A stretch of 64,000 nucleotides of DNA from Amphiduros pacificus (Eukaryota > Annelida > Polychaeta > Phyllodocida > Hesionidae). A program made the translations under genes and the position numbers. The notes below the pieces were generated by a model. The model saw only the letters and a list, made by a program, of their open reading frames with translations, did not search any database and was not told the origin of the DNA. Within the stretch, counting starts at the first letter, position 1. Every line of letters starts with the position of its first letter. Where the stretch lies: assembly GCA_949316495.1 (NCBI GenBank), contig OX439011.1, positions 25,412,495-25,476,494 on the forward strand. The letters run 5' to 3'. Below are positions 39,588 through 52,700 of this stretch, one piece after another.

Positions 39588-42500
39588 ATGTTAGGGAACC
39601 GATTTATCCACACGAGGGCAGCACTGAGAGCTGTGGACAAAGGGCTTCTGGGAAAGCTGCGCAAAAATACAGGGTTTTCTATTTCAAAATGCAAAAATGC
39701 ACTTGAGCAGTTTGAAAATGATATATCAAAGGTATGCTGTTGCTTTCTGTTCTCATTCACTGTCATGCCATATTTACTATTAGATAGAGTATTCACTCAA
39801 TTTATAATTTCAAAGAAACAGGAAATGGTTATATCAGAGTTTCATCCAGAAAAATGAAATATGAGAAAATAGATAAAATCTTCCTGCTTCTTCTTGACAT
39901 ATCACACACACACGCACCCATTGATCGTAATCTCATGGGCCATCACAGATTATTGGAATAAATGAGAGCCAAAATATTTAACAAAGATATAAAGAACCAG
40001 TCTGCCTGATAACTGCCGGTCCAGACCGATATTTTTTGCCAAGGTCCGGCACATTTTCTGCCAAAGTCGCATGTATTTCCGTGAAAATTCTCAAAACTTA
40101 TCCCTCAACAAGTTCTGCAGTCATTTTAAAAGTAAAACGTTAATACGAAGTCTGGGATCCATCATTGCACCATATGTTAATATTTCAATGCGAATAAATA
40201 CACTGTGGTGGTGCTCTGATCATTTGTTGCGCCAAAAATAAGAGCTTCTCCACACAGAGACATTTAATACAGAGATTGGAAACAAGCTGAAGTTCTGCAT
40301 TATCACTCAGGCGAACCGATTTCACCGTCGCCACAGTAAATTCTATATGTAAACCTATAACACGGACCTGGATCCAGATTCACGTACTCGCGGACTTGTA
40401 TAAATATGTCTTTTTTGCAAGAAAATATTACGATAATTACTTACTTTTCACATATCTATGTTCATCGTACATCAATGACATTAAGAATGGAAGAATTTGT
40501 GTATTAAATGCAAAGCTATTTATTGCTGATCCACAACAGTTGCACGGCTGAGTTGCATGATGCACAGCGCTGACACCTAGTGGCAGACCTGTTGTTTCTA
40601 ATCTCTGTTTAAATATCTCTGCTCCACATCACTTCCGCTTTTCATAATTGCAACCTCATGTCGTGTATGTGTATTTAAGCATTGTTAAACTCACATTTTA
40701 TCTAACTTGTGCATAATTTAAACTTGTGCATAATTAAATGAAGGCGGACTATTGCTGACACGGATATATCTATGTGTATAACCGAACAAAGATTTTAATT
40801 ATATCACCGTTTGGGAAGCTTGTACCTGGACAATATGAGCATATTTACTTTTTACTCTGATATCGTCTATTATTCTTTCTTTTTTTTGGTCCGGTAAAAT
40901 GCTTTTGGATCGGCAAAGTCTGAATGTCCGTTTAAGGTCTGGCGACTATCGGGAAGACTGAAGTACATTAAAGATATACAAAATAGCAAATATTTAAGTG
41001 ACACCAAAAATGTAATAAAACACTCAACATATCAGATTAACAAATTTATTCCGTTATATATATTTTGGTTAACTTATGAATATATTTACATCAAATTTCT
41101 TTTGATTTACAGGCCGAATCATGGTTAAAAGAGCAGGCCCAGAAAGAAGGCTGGGCCAAGGCTAACAAACTTAGAGGGCGCCACATGTCCCAGGGACTAA
41201 TAAGCATGATTGTGGAGAAAGACTCAGCAGCTATGGTGGAGGTGAGTGCCCAGATTACCAGCTTAATATGGACAACAGGGGAAGGTTTAGGTAGGGGGAG
41301 GTTAGGGTTGGGGAGGTTAGAGTAGGGGAGGTAGGGATGGGGGAGGTTAGGGTAGGGGAGGTAGGGGTGGGGGAGGTTAGGGTAGGGGAGGTTAGGGTGG
41401 GGGAGGTTAGGGTAGGGGAGGTTAGGGTGGGGGAGGTTGGGATAGGGGAGGTTGGGGTGGGGGAGGTTAGGGTGGGGGAGGTAGGGGTGGGGGAGGTTAG
41501 GGTAGGGGAGGTTAGGGTGGGGGAGGTTGGGATAGGGGAGGTTGGGGTGGGGAAGGTTTAGGTAGGGGAGGTAGGGGTGGGGGAGGTTAGGGTAGGGGCG
41601 TTGGGGTGGGGAAGGTTTAGGTAGGGAAGGTTTAGGTAGGGGGAGGCTAGGGTAGGGGAGGTTAGGGTGGGGGAGGTTAGGGTAGGGGAGGTTAGGGTGG
41701 GGGAGGTTAGGGTAGGGGAGGTTAGGGTAGGGGAGGTTAGGGTAGGGGAGGTTAGGGTGGGGGAGGTTAGGGTAGGGGAGGTTAGGGTGGGGGAGGTAGG
41801 GGTGGGGGAGGAGGTAGGGGTGGGGGAGGTTAGGGTGGGGGAGGTTAGGGTAGGGGAGGTTAGGGTGGCGGAGGTTAGGGTAGGGGAGGTTAGGGTAGGG
41901 GAGGTTAGGGTAGGGGAGGTTAGGTTAGGTTAGGTTAGGGTAGGGGCGTTGGGGTGGGGAAGGTTTAGGTAGGGGGAGGCTAGGGTAGGGGAGGTTAGGG
42001 TGGGGGAGATTAGGGTAGGGGAGGTTAGGGTGGGGGAGGTTAGGGTAGGGGAGGTTAGGGTGGGGGAGGTTAGGGTAGGGGAGGTTAGGGTGGGGGAGGT
42101 AGGGGTGGGGGAGGAGGTAGGGGTGGGGGAGGTTAGGGTAGGGGAGGTTGCGGTGGTGGAGGTTAGGGTGGCGGAGGTTAGGGTAGGGGAGGTTAGGGTG
42201 GGGGAGGTTAGGGTAGGGGAGGTTAGGGTAGGGGAGGTTAGGTTAGGGTAGGGGCGTTGGGGTGGGGAAGGTTTAGGTAGGGGGAGGCTAGGGTAGGGGA
42301 GGTTAGGGTGGGGGAGATTAGGGTAGGGGAGGTTAGGGTGGGGGAGGTTAGGGTAGGGGAGGTTAGGGTAGGGGAGGTTAGGGTGGGGGAGGTAGGGGTG
42401 GGGGAGGAGGTAGGGGTGGGGGAGGTTAGGGTGGGGGATGTAGGGGTGGGGGAGGAGGTAGGGGTGGGGGAGGTTGCGGTGGTGGAGAATAGACTGAGAT

Positions 42501-45408
42501 AATTGGCTGGGATGCTGATAGATTCTACTTGAGATCTCATTCATCTTCCGAATGTTAGGAAATATAAAATTAATTACTTGTCATTGAGATTATATTGTCT
42601 TCAATTTCTGTTACTAGGTTTTGCTTTTGGAACACATTTCAGATGAATTGCGAGACAGACTTTGTTGCAAGAAATGACAAGTTTCAGAAGCTAATTTCAC
42701 AAGCAACTGCTACGTGCTTCACTCATGGGCAGCGTGGTGGTCATGGCAAAGTGAGTATGCTCATCACAGCCACTCAGGGGACAATAACATTGCCTTGCAT
42801 TATGCCAAATAGTCAAGGAGCTAGCCCCCAAATTTTTTTGAGTTTCGTCTGATGGAAAGCAAACCGCAATTTAAGTGCTGCGCATGCAGCAGGTGACCTA
42901 GGGTTTCTCAAATGATATTTGTTTTTTTTTTAAATTGTGGGGTCTTTGAAAAGATACAGCTGTTTCCATGGCAACCATTTACATTTTATTGGGATTCTCG
43001 AAAAAAAGGTACATTTTCATCTCTAGCTTTAGACTGAATATGTAAGGAAAGTTTATTCCTTGACAGATTATCTTCAGCTCCTCTGCCTGAGTATTGCAGG
43101 AATTATCGCATTTAGTTCTATCCATGCACATGTTCTACTGTCAAAAAAGACTTTTCTCATATATCCTTATTCATGGCTTAAGAATTTTCCCTATCTGCTC
43201 TACCATATACGCTGCATTTTTAGAGCGCTGCGATCGTATTTGACCCAATTCTTTGCACACGTCACATTTGGGAACAGCGGCGACAGCCTGTTCAGACCAT
43301 AGTCGCCTCTGCCTTTCATCCTTACAGCGTTGTTTTTCTCAGTTTTGCCTCCGTAATGTTGACATAAATAACGTAGATTGCAATATACTTATATAAAGAT
43401 TACACAACAAACATGCAGTAGCACTGACATTGGCGTGTCAATGTACAATGTCAGTCTGAAATTTCCCTCCCATCTTGAAACAAGGCGGGCGGAAGTTTAC
43501 AACGCAAGATCATTCCCATCATGCACTGCTCTCTTGTGCCAATTTCGTCATTTTTTCACGGACCAGCTAAAAATCTGGGAGAGCAGATAGAGAGAATTCT
43601 CCAGACTTTCACCTCATGAAGACTTCCAATTGACCCAGACCTATTTTTATTTAAGTTAAAAGAAGGCATTTATAACAACAGGAATCATCAGCTAAATATG
43701 TTATGTGCAATATCTTTAGACAAAAAATCATTGAGATATATTTGTATATAATTTAAGACCCTGTACAGCAAAGCAGACCTTGGCAAACTGATGACAGATG
43801 GCAGCACCAGTCTGGCAGACATAGTCGCTCTGGAGGTGGGCAACATCGGAGAGAACATTCAACTACAAAGAGGAGTGTTCTGTAAATCCAATAGCAATGC
43901 ACACATAGGCACATACATACATTCCACAGGTTAGTATATAACCTGGTAATCATTTGATTACTTAAAATATGACCTGAATAATTGGATTCATTTAATATTG
44001 AACAGGTTACGTTAGGGATCATTTGATGAGCTTAAGACATGCCGAGATTGAATTCATGATGCAATTTTCCATATGAGCTGAGGCTCGTGCCTAAAGGGTT
44101 AACCTGTTGTCCTTGCACATGTAAATCTGTGACCGGGTGGATTGTCATGTCAAAGACCTGCAACATGACAATTCAGTGAGGCAGCACTATATCTGCTACA
44201 TGTAGGTCTCATCACAAAATGACTGAAATAATGTTGAAAGTGATGTAAAACCCCAAATAAACGAATAAACAAACAAAGACCTGCGACATGACAATTCAGT
44301 GAGGCACCACTATATCTGCTTCAAGTAGGTCTCGTCACTGAATGACTGAAATAATGTTGAAAGTGATGTGAAATCCCAGGCAATCAAAATTGATTAGCTT
44401 CATTTCCCTGCCTGATTATAGGGCATTTTGGACATAGAGAACGGCACCAACTTCTTACTGCATTTGCAGGCAGGTGATAAAGGGATGCACACAAACATGT
44501 AATGACTCAGTGTATCTGCACAACCGTTGCTATCCTGCACATGCAGTGAGAGTCTGAAAACTAATGCAGCTCTCTATGTTTTAGGATCCTCGCATTATAA
44601 CCAAGGTTCATAAGGAGTGGCCATGGGGTGTCGATTGGTTTTTCAGAGTAAACTTAAAGATGTAGAAACCTATAGAAATGATGGAAACAATCAAATGTGT
44701 CACAAGTGATGGCCAAATATTTATTGCAGTTTTTCACCATACCAGTCCCATTTAATATATTACCTGAATCTGGCCATTCAGTATAATAAATATGTTTTTA
44801 TCCTAACAAAATGCAATTTGGCTGCTCCATGAATGAGATAGCTTCCCATCTGTGAAAATGAAACACCAATTGTTGACTAAAAGCTCTAAGTTCGTGTCTT
44901 TGAACAGTGGTATAGTTTACACCTATTTTGAAGGGCAGTACAGATATTTTCTTTTCTAAGTAATTGTAAAGTTTAGTTGTATGAATTATGCTAAGAAAAT
45001 ATACAGAAAGACAAGACAAGATGATGCTTTGGATTAACAGTGGTTTTAATTTATTTATTATTTATTCTTTCAGGACCAGCCAAATCCAAAGATCATAAAT
45101 GCATCATGGGAAAATATGGATCAATAGTAATTTTCCAACAGTCGGGAGATGCTTCCTGCTCAGTGGAGGAAATGGGACGTCAGCTGTGCCAACATATCGT
45201 GGGAATGAATCCGGCGAAAATTGGGACGAGCGAGGACAAGCGTGCCCAGGACCGAGAGAGCGAGACGTGCATGTTTCACCAAGAGTTCTTGCTGGATCCA
45301 GACCTGACTGTCGGAGAATATCTGGAGCAGAACGGCGCCAGCGTCATAGACTTTGTCAGATTTGAGTGTGGCGAGAGTGATTCAAATGAGGAAGACCAGA
45401 AGTCATAG
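39588..45408 (+). CDS. TSFM: Mitochondrial translation elongation factor Ts, five exons
   Basis: Exons 39588-39731, 41113-41241, 42643-42750, 43758-43929 and 45074-45408 join in phase with AG/GT borders and give about 295 residues. EF-Ts releases GDP from mitochondrial EF-Tu. The N-terminus MLGNRFIHTRAALRAVDKGL is basic and amphipathic, as for a mitochondrial presequence. A UBA-like domain follows (LLGKLRKNTGFSISKCKNAL, WLKEQAQKEGWAKANKLRGR), then the EF-Ts signature VE-MNCETDFVARNDKFQKL and core segments GNIGENIQLQRGVF and GKYGSIVIFQQSG. It ends LTVGEYLEQNGASVIDFVRF with ECGESDSNEEDQKS. All align with human TSFM (325 residues). The start ATG was chosen for the presequence; an acceptor at 39573 just upstream shows a 5' non-coding exon exists. 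Intron 2 holds a large G-rich minisatellite. Confidence 0.95.
39999..40965. mobile_element. Non-autonomous DNA transposon in TSFM intron 1
   Basis: The ends are inverted over about 20 bases (AGTCTGCCTGATAACTGCCG at left; CGCCAGACC and CGATAGTC on the opposite strand at right, ending GGGAAGACT). Pieces of the same family lie at 54050-54220 and 58080-58290. No transposase is seen. Confidence 0.6.
41260..42490. repeat. G-rich minisatellite of 15/30-bp units in TSFM intron 2
   Basis: Units GTGGGGGAGGTTAGG and GTAGGGGAGGTTAGG alternate for about 1.2 kb. Longer blocks recur, each opening with GGGGCGTTGGGGTGGGGAAG (about 41595, 41943 and 42251), so higher-order duplications are present. The non-template strand has dense GGGG runs. 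It starts some 40 bases after the donor at 41241. Confidence 0.97.
42860..43740. other. TSFM intron 3, no other gene
   Basis: No coding exon was found. GCTGCGATCG-type and GGCGGGCGGAAGTTTACAAC stretches suggest an old repeat, but no family could be named. Confidence 0.3.
44038..44385 (+). mobile_element. 5'-truncated SINE with partly duplicated 3' half
   Basis: Begins in the SINE body (GCCGAGATTGAATTCATGAT), runs to GTAAAACCCCAAATAAACGA, then repeats from GACCTGCGACATGACAATTC to GAAAGTGATGTGAAATCCCA. Either a tandem duplication or a second insertion at the tail. It lies in TSFM intron 4. Confidence 0.85.
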
Positions 45409-45414
45409 CTAAAT

Positions 45415-45530
45415 GTTAGGAATACTAGACAATCTGAGCACGAGGGGATATGAGCATGGGACGATATCAGTATAGGACAATCGGAGCACGAGGGGATATG
45501 AGCATGGGACGATATCAGTATAGGATAATT
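45415..45530. repeat. Two tandem copies of a 53-base unit in the TSFM 3' UTR
   Basis: GACAATCTGAGCACGAGGGG and ATATGAGCATGGGACGATAT occur twice directly after the TSFM stop codon. Confidence 0.9.
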
Positions 45531-45728
45531 TAAGTATCGGACAATATTTCTATCTGGACCTATCAAATATGTGAATGTTCATATCAACAATTTTAAACAT
45601 CTGCTTATCATGGCTTTCTTCACTTGAAAGTTTAAACACAAACAATAATATTGTCTCCTTCTTGGATTTACCAAGTACCAAGTCCAGTACACATAAATGA
45701 TTCAAAGAATTGTGTACAATCTAAGTGA

Positions 45729-45734
45729 AATAAA
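45729..45734 (+). terminator. Likely TSFM polyadenylation signal
   Basis: AATAAA about 320 bases after the TSFM stop. It is the first canonical hexamer seen downstream; no transcript evidence. Confidence 0.45.
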
Positions 45735-46317
45735 TTATCTAACAGAACTAGATGAGAGTATATTTTGAGGGAGTGGAACTTTATTTAAACCTTTGGGTCC
45801 AACCCTGACAATTTTGTTTGGCGAGATATTTTCAAAATTATATTACTTCAAGCGCATCTTGATGACATGTGAAGGGTGTAAATCAATGAAAAGGTGGACT
45901 GGAGATTGTCAACTATAAAATTCCAAGAATCCATGATCACGGAAGATGAGTCAATTTAAGGAATTCCCAGTATCTCTTAAGCAAAGGAAAATATCTTGTC
46001 TCATCTGTCATTGAGAAAAAAATATCAGAAGCAGGGAGAGAGCTGTTTTTATATCAAAGTCATATGCATTTACTCTGTTTATACCTGTTTTCCTTCTTTT
46101 TAATTGATATGGACAAACTAAGTCAGACCTTATTTAAAATTTTCCAGTTATTGTAATTTTGCATTATCAGAGGTCACAGTGTAAAACCACAACATAATAG
46201 TTCCTTGGAGACATAGTAAACTATGCATGATAAATACAAATTTATATATAAAAAAATTGAACCAGTTTTTTTTATTTTATGGTCCTCTTAAGAAAACACT
46301 GGCCAGGTACAAAAAAG

Positions 46318-46462
46318 CTTGAAGGGTTAACATGTTGTCCTTGTACTGTAAATCTGTGACCAGGAACCAGACAATTCAGTGAGGCAGCACTATATCTGCT
46401 ATATCATGAATATACTGAAATTATATTGAAAGTGATGTCAAACCCCAAACAAACAAAAATAA
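46318..46462 (+). mobile_element. SINE 3' fragment
   Basis: GAAGGGTTAACATGTTGTCC, GACAATTCAGTGAGGCAGCA and GTCAAACCCCAAACAAAC match the SINE at 63309-63621, with a deletion in the middle. Confidence 0.85.
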
Positions 46463-46819
46463 ACTGTGTTGCCCTCTGGTGGAGATGGTTGGAACTACTG
46501 CTGGTTTAATAGTGTTCAAAAATCTAATATTGCATGGATCCATACAGTCTAAACATCTGACAAAAATTTCTGTATGGCAAAGGTTAAAATAGATTTATCT
46601 TAGCCATTTATGTATTGCATATCAGCAAGTTTGGAATAAAGCATTAAATATGTTAAAGCATCTTGTATCCAACAATCCAACAATGAATATATATAGTTTG
46701 GTTTTGGTCCACTTTCAAGAAGTTCTCAAAATTATCATAAAAAAATAACCAGAAAATGACCCTTTTGATCCAGTTGTAGATACTTCACAGGTCATTAGGT
46801 CTTCTAGGGCTTAAGTGTC

Positions 46820-48090
46820 AATATATATATATAGTGCCATGGTGTGAGGTCATATTGAGCCATGGTGTGAGGTCATATAGAGCTATAATGTCGGGATATA
46901 TAGTGCCATGGTGTGAGGTCATATAGGGCCAGGCTATGAGGTCATATTGGGCCATGGTGTGAGGTCATATAGGGCCATGGTGTGAGGTCATAATAGGGCT
47001 ATAATGTCAGGATATATAGTGCCATGGTGTGAGGTCATATAGGGCTATAATGTCAGGATATATAGTGCCATGGTGCAAGGTCATTTAGGGCCATGGTGTG
47101 AGGACATATAGGGCTATAATGTCAGGATATATAGTGCCATGGTGCGAGGTCATATAGGGCCATGGTGTGAGGTCATAATAGGGCTATAATGTCAGGATAT
47201 ATAGTGCCATGGTGTGAGGTCATATAGGGCTATAATGTCAGGATATATAGTGCCATGGTGCAAGGTCATTTAGGGCCATGGTGTGAGGACATATAGGGCT
47301 ATAATGTCAGGATATATAGTGCCATGGTGCAAGGTCATATAGGGCCATGGTGTGAGGTCATATAGGGCTATAATGTCAGGATATATAGTGCCATGGTGCG
47401 AGGTCATATAGGGCCAGGCTAGTATGAGGTCATATAGGGCCAGGCTATGAGGTATTATTGGGCCATGGTGAGGTCATATAGGGCCATGGTGTGAGGTCAT
47501 ATAGGGCCAGGCTATGAGGTCATATAGGGCCAGGCTATAAGGTCATATTGGTCCAGGCTATGAGGTCATATTGGGCCATGGTGTGAGTTCATATTTGGCT
47601 ATAATGTCGGGATATATAGTGCCATGGTGTGAGGTCATATTGGGCCATGGTGTGAGGTCATATAGGGCCATGGTGCAAAGTCATATTGGGCCATGGTGCG
47701 AGGTCATATTGGGCCATGGTGTGAGGTCATATAGGGCCAGGCTATGAGGTCATATTGGGCCAGGCTATGAGGTCATATAGGGCCATGGTGCGAGGTCATA
47801 TAGGGCCAGGCTATGAGGTCATATTGGGCCATGGTGTGAGGTAATGTTGGGCCATGGTGTGAGGTCATATAGGGCGAGGCTATGAGGTCATATTTGGCCA
47901 TGGTGTGAGGTCATATAGGGCCAGGCTATGAGGTCATAATGGGCCATGGTGTGAGGTCATATTGGGCCATGGTGTGAGGTCATACAGAAATATATTATGC
48001 CATGGTGTGATGTTATATAGGACCAGGCCTCACACCATGGTCCAATATAACCTCATAACCTGGTCCTATATGACCTCACACCATGGCCCA
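46820..48090. repeat. Composite minisatellite of about 27-bp units, with an inverted end
   Basis: Units GCCATGGTGTGAGGTCATAT plus AGG, GCCAGGCTATGAGGTCATAT and GCTATAATGTCAGGATATAT are mixed, with larger blocks repeated (around 46980-47330). From about 48005 the sequence runs inverted (CCTCACACCATGGTCCAATA), so the right end could pair with the array. Confidence 0.95.
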
Positions 48091-48107
48091 ATATAACCAA
48101 CTGTATC

Positions 48108-48178
48108 AACTACAATTAGGTCTCACCACAAAATGACTGAAATCATGTTGAAAGTGATGTAAAACCCCAAAACAAATG
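48108..48178 (+). mobile_element. SINE 3' fragment
   Basis: TAGGTCTCACCACAAAATGA, then GAAAGTGATGTAAAACCCCA. It sits between two tandem arrays. Confidence 0.8.
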
Positions 48179-48227
48179 ATAGAATGGCCCTATATGACCT
48201 CACAGCAGAGTCCAATGTGAGCTCACA

Positions 48228-48735
48228 GCACAACACTATATAACTTCACTCTATGACACTATAAAACTTCACACTGTCCCTAAATGACCTTACACCAGGT
48301 TACTTCACACTGTCCCTAAATGACCTTACACAAGGTTACTTCACACTGTCCCTAAATGACCTTACACCAGGTTACTTCACACTGTCCCTAAATGACCTTA
48401 CACAAGGTTACTTCACACTGTCCCTAAATGACCTTACACCAGGTTACTTCACACTGTCCCTAAATGACCTTACACCAGGTTACTTCACACTGTCCCTAAA
48501 TGACCTTACACAAGGTTACTTCACACTGTCCCTAAATGACCTTACACCAGGTTACTTCTCACTGTCCCTAAATGACCTTACACCAGGTCACTTCACACTG
48601 TCCCTAAATGACCTTACACCAGGTTACTTCACACTGTCCCTAAATGACCTTACACCAGGTTACTTCACACTGTCCCTAAATGACCTTACACCAGGTTACT
48701 TCACACTGTCCCTAAATGACCTTACACCAGGTCAC
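48228..48735. repeat. 36-bp minisatellite, about 13 copies
   Basis: Unit ACTTCACACTGTCCCTAAAT plus GACCTTACACCAGGTT, with a regular CCAGG/CAAGG variation between copies. Confidence 0.96.
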
Positions 48736-49009
48736 TTTCTGTAATTTGTGCCTTGGCTGCATATGACCTCATACAATGGCCCAAGGCCATCACACTTCAA
48801 CCATATATGACCTGATTTGTTTGTGTTGTATCCAGGTAATAGACTGGTCCCTTGAACAGGTGACCACAGCCAACAATCTCATTCTTTCTCATGACCCAAA
48901 AGATATTCAAGAAGACAAAATCATGTCCATTTTCTACAAAAGCCTTTATTTTTACAATATAAAGGATGGTACATTATATACAATATTTTTATTTAAGCCA
49001 TGACAAATA

Positions 49010-49700
49010 AATGTGTTTTTACTTCATTTGGGTAATTTTATTTTTGTGTTTTCAAGCATAGTGGTGTTATGACAGTAGCCCACAAAAAGTTTAAAATTAA
49101 TAAATCTGATCGAATGAGACTTCTTTTTTTGGGTAGGACCTGTGTGGAAATAATGTTTCTCTCAAATATAGCTTGCCTTTCATTCAATCGTTAAATGTAA
49201 TTAAAAAAGAGATATTTTACCCCAAAATTCATACTGCTAGAGTATTCAAGGTGCATACCTTCATCTTTTTATTTTGTTGTATAGGAACACATTTTTAATA
49301 TACATTTTCTAAACTTAAATTATGTAATGTTGCACTTGTAACATTACATAATTTGTAAATATATGGTTTATAAAATAAATGCCAATTGGTAGTAGTTTTA
49401 CAGAAAAATTACAATAATTTACCTTTATCCATTATTTATTCATTAAATATTGATGATTGATTCAGGAGTTTAGTTTTTCTTTGCATTATCTAAAATTTAG
49501 GTCTATTGCACATATCTACATCATAATTAAATACAACTTTGGAAGTTCTCATTTTCCAAGTATTTAAAATTACATGCCTTGTCAAAATAACAATGTTATA
49601 TATTAAGAGAAAGTAATCTTGATATGTGAATGTGTAAAAAAGACTTTGACATTCACACTTCAAACAAATGAAATGAATGACTCTATAAATAGCCTCTAAT
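49010..49700. other. AT-rich spacer 3' of LSM5
   Basis: No gene is seen. TTTATT near 49436 gives AATAAA on the minus strand, about 325 bases beyond the LSM5 stop, and could serve as its polyadenylation signal. Confidence 0.35.
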
Positions 49701-49764
49701 TGTGAAGTGAAAATGAGATGAAGAATGACGCCATGACCTGACCTCCGACCCTCTTTGACCTCTT

Positions 49765-52700
49765 TTATACTTCAGGTCCGTCTCCTCCTGGAACCAACTG
49801 AAAAGAAACATTTTATTTTCTTGTGTAGAACTTAAACTGGTAAAATGCATTAATATCTTATATGTACTTAGGATTCACTTGCTTATTATATTAGCTTGAT
49901 AATGAAGGGTGCCAAAATGATAAAATAATAATCCAAAATATCAGATAAATTTCTGAAACTATTTTAACACATTTAATGAATATTGTCTTCACAAGAAATT
50001 TAAGACCATCATTGATGGTATCATTACCAATATAATAGGTACTATAAAACATAACCCCATGGGTTGATAGCTCTGCTGACTTGAAAACACATGAACTGAG
50101 ATTAAGTACAACAAGCAACCAGGTTATGATTTTCCATGCAAGATCCCAAAGTAGGCAAGATGTTGTATTTTCAGAAGTCTAATTCTATCTATTTTCCATT
50201 AGGCTCAGTTCTTTTTCCATTTTGTCATGATTTTTTTCAAAAATCTAATAGCTATCGGATCACTAAGTTATCAAGGAGGCTGCCATTTTGAATAACATAG
50301 CCAATGAGAATCAAGATAACAAGTTAGGGCCAAATTTGATATGTAACATGCATTTTGATTGGTCAAAATCATCATCTGCTCAGGTTGAAATTTTGAATTC
50401 AAGGTCAATGTGTCAACGTCAAAGGTCAAATGACTAAGAAAGTATGACGGGGCACAGCTATGACCTAAGACATTTCTGTATACAAGTTTTAATTTCCTGT
50501 AATAAGTGGTTGCTGAGATATGCTCCGTACAAAATGTTTGACCTTGAGGTCACTGCACAAAGGTCAATGGTGACATCACTAAGATTTGAAGGAATCTGAA
50601 TATTCACCTCAATATCTACCTGTGTATTAAATTTGAAACATATATTACCGATAGTTTTGGAGATGATTTTTTTAAACATAGTGTTGATACATAACAGATA
50701 TTTAGTATTTCCAGTTCATCATTCATGAGCTATGGCCTTCACAATAATACAAAGGTCAAGGTCACAGTATCAAGGTCAAAGGTCAAATCTGAATAAAATG
50801 TATATAGTGTTCGACAGAGTTGATATATAGCAGATATGAACAAGTTTTTAATCACTTTTAATGGTTGAGATGTTGCATGTTCACAAATTTTGAATTGTAG
50901 GTCAATGTGTCAAGGTCAAAGGTCACATGATTAAGAAAGTATGGCGAGGTACGTCTATGACCTAAGACATTTCTGTATACCTAGTTTTAATTTCTTCTGA
51001 TAAGTGGTTGCTGAGATATGCTCAGTACAAGATTTGTGACATCAAGGTCACTGCACTAAGGTCAATGGTGACATCACTAAGATTTGAAGGAATCTGAATC
51101 TTCACCTCTATATCTACCTCTATATAAAATATGAAAGATGTAGTACTGGTAGTTTTGGAGAAGAAGATTTTTAAAGAAATGTTGACAGACGGACGGACGG
51201 ACAGACTTTTTCCCCATTCCTAAAGCTCTGCGAGCTTAAGTCTCAGTAGAGCTAAAAACAATCAGTCTGAAAATGTCTTAAAATTATGTTGTCTTGTGAG
51301 ATTATTTTCCTCAACAAATAAGATAAAGAAGAGGCTAAAGAGCTGTGCTGACCTTTTGAAATGTTTGTGAACAGTTTATGAAATGCCTGCAAACTGCTTA
51401 ATTTTAAGTATTTACCGAGCTTTGTAGTACCAAAGTTAATATGTGGTACTGTATATAATATGGTTGCTTGACTCCATCACCCCTATATTACTTTATTTCA
51501 GAAATCTTAAACTGAAGCTTTATTTCAACTGACAAAATGAGGCACTGGATGTTCCAGATTTCCAGGCATGAGAGAAATAACATAATAAAAAAGATATTTC
51601 AGCCTCATGGATGAAAAGATGAGATTCACCACCTCACAATATTACATCTTCCTAAAGGATGTATTTTCAGAGCACATACTAAATAGAGACAACCAGATGG
51701 AATAACAGAAAATTCCACACCCCTACCTCCCTGCATGAACTATGCTGACTAATAACTAATATAAAGAAATATAACACATATGTAAAAAAAAAAAAAAAAA
51801 AAAAAAATTAAAAAAACCGACAGGATCGCCAATACTGCTATAGTAAACTTACAAACAAAATGTAATAAACTGTTATCAATTCATCATATTTGGCACTTAC
51901 CATTGTAATGTTATTTCCATTCAACAATATCTGATCTAGTTTTGTTACTCTTCGTCCTTCTGGCGTACTTTCACTGAAATTACATCCAAATCATTTCATT
52001 TAGTTCTTTGTGTTTTCATTGTCCAGCAGAATTAAGCAAGAAGATCATTTTGTTAGCGTTAGGGGGAACAGTGTCTTCCAAAGTTCTTTTTTCCTGCCCC
52101 CAAAAATCATGAATGTTGCAAGATAATTGATTTGTATAAAAATAACTGCAAGAGCATTGAATCTAAGCCCCCCGCATTTTGGATGATTGCCATGACAACA
52201 AAAACCAACCAATCACTGCCATAACCTAATGAGATTGGGGAAAGGTCCCCAGGAGTACATGTGTGCAATATCTTAGCTAAATGTCAAACCATTCTGGCTG
52301 TATCGTGCACACAAGTAATTTACCACAGACGTATGCATGCACAGACATGTGCAGCTCAATTTAATGCCAAAAAAACAATTGCTGTCTCAATTTAATGCCA
52401 AAAAACAATTGCTGTTGTTAATGTGTCAAATGCTAAGGAGATTTTTCTTTTTATGTGGTTTTTAATTTGTTCTTTACATTTCATCAATTTTGATAATATT
52501 AGATCTGAAGTTGAAGTAAAAAAATGCAGAAAGTAGGGTATCTTGGTTCCATTTAAAGAAAGGATGGAGATAACTTTGAAAACATTTTTTGTAAACTTGG
52601 ACATCATTTTGTAATTTTGACCAGGCTTTGAAGAATGTAAGATATTTCAAAATTTAGACCATTAATCAAAATTCCCTCTATTTAAACTAAAAAGAACAAT

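Noticed and set aside
41260-42490. Interstitial telomere, suggested by many TTAGGG hexamers
   Set aside because: The hexamer is embedded in a 15-base unit and is not itself tandemly repeated.
41337-42544. Frames with repeated VGEVRVGEV or SPTLTSPTLT peptides
   Set aside because: 15-base G-rich minisatellite in TSFM intron 2. The spliced TSFM exons on either side rule out coding use.
48776-49003. Possible exon after TTGTATCCAG, followed by a stop and AATAAA near 49007
   Set aside because: No matching upstream exon, no recognised domain, and it starts inside repeat flank; probably chance.
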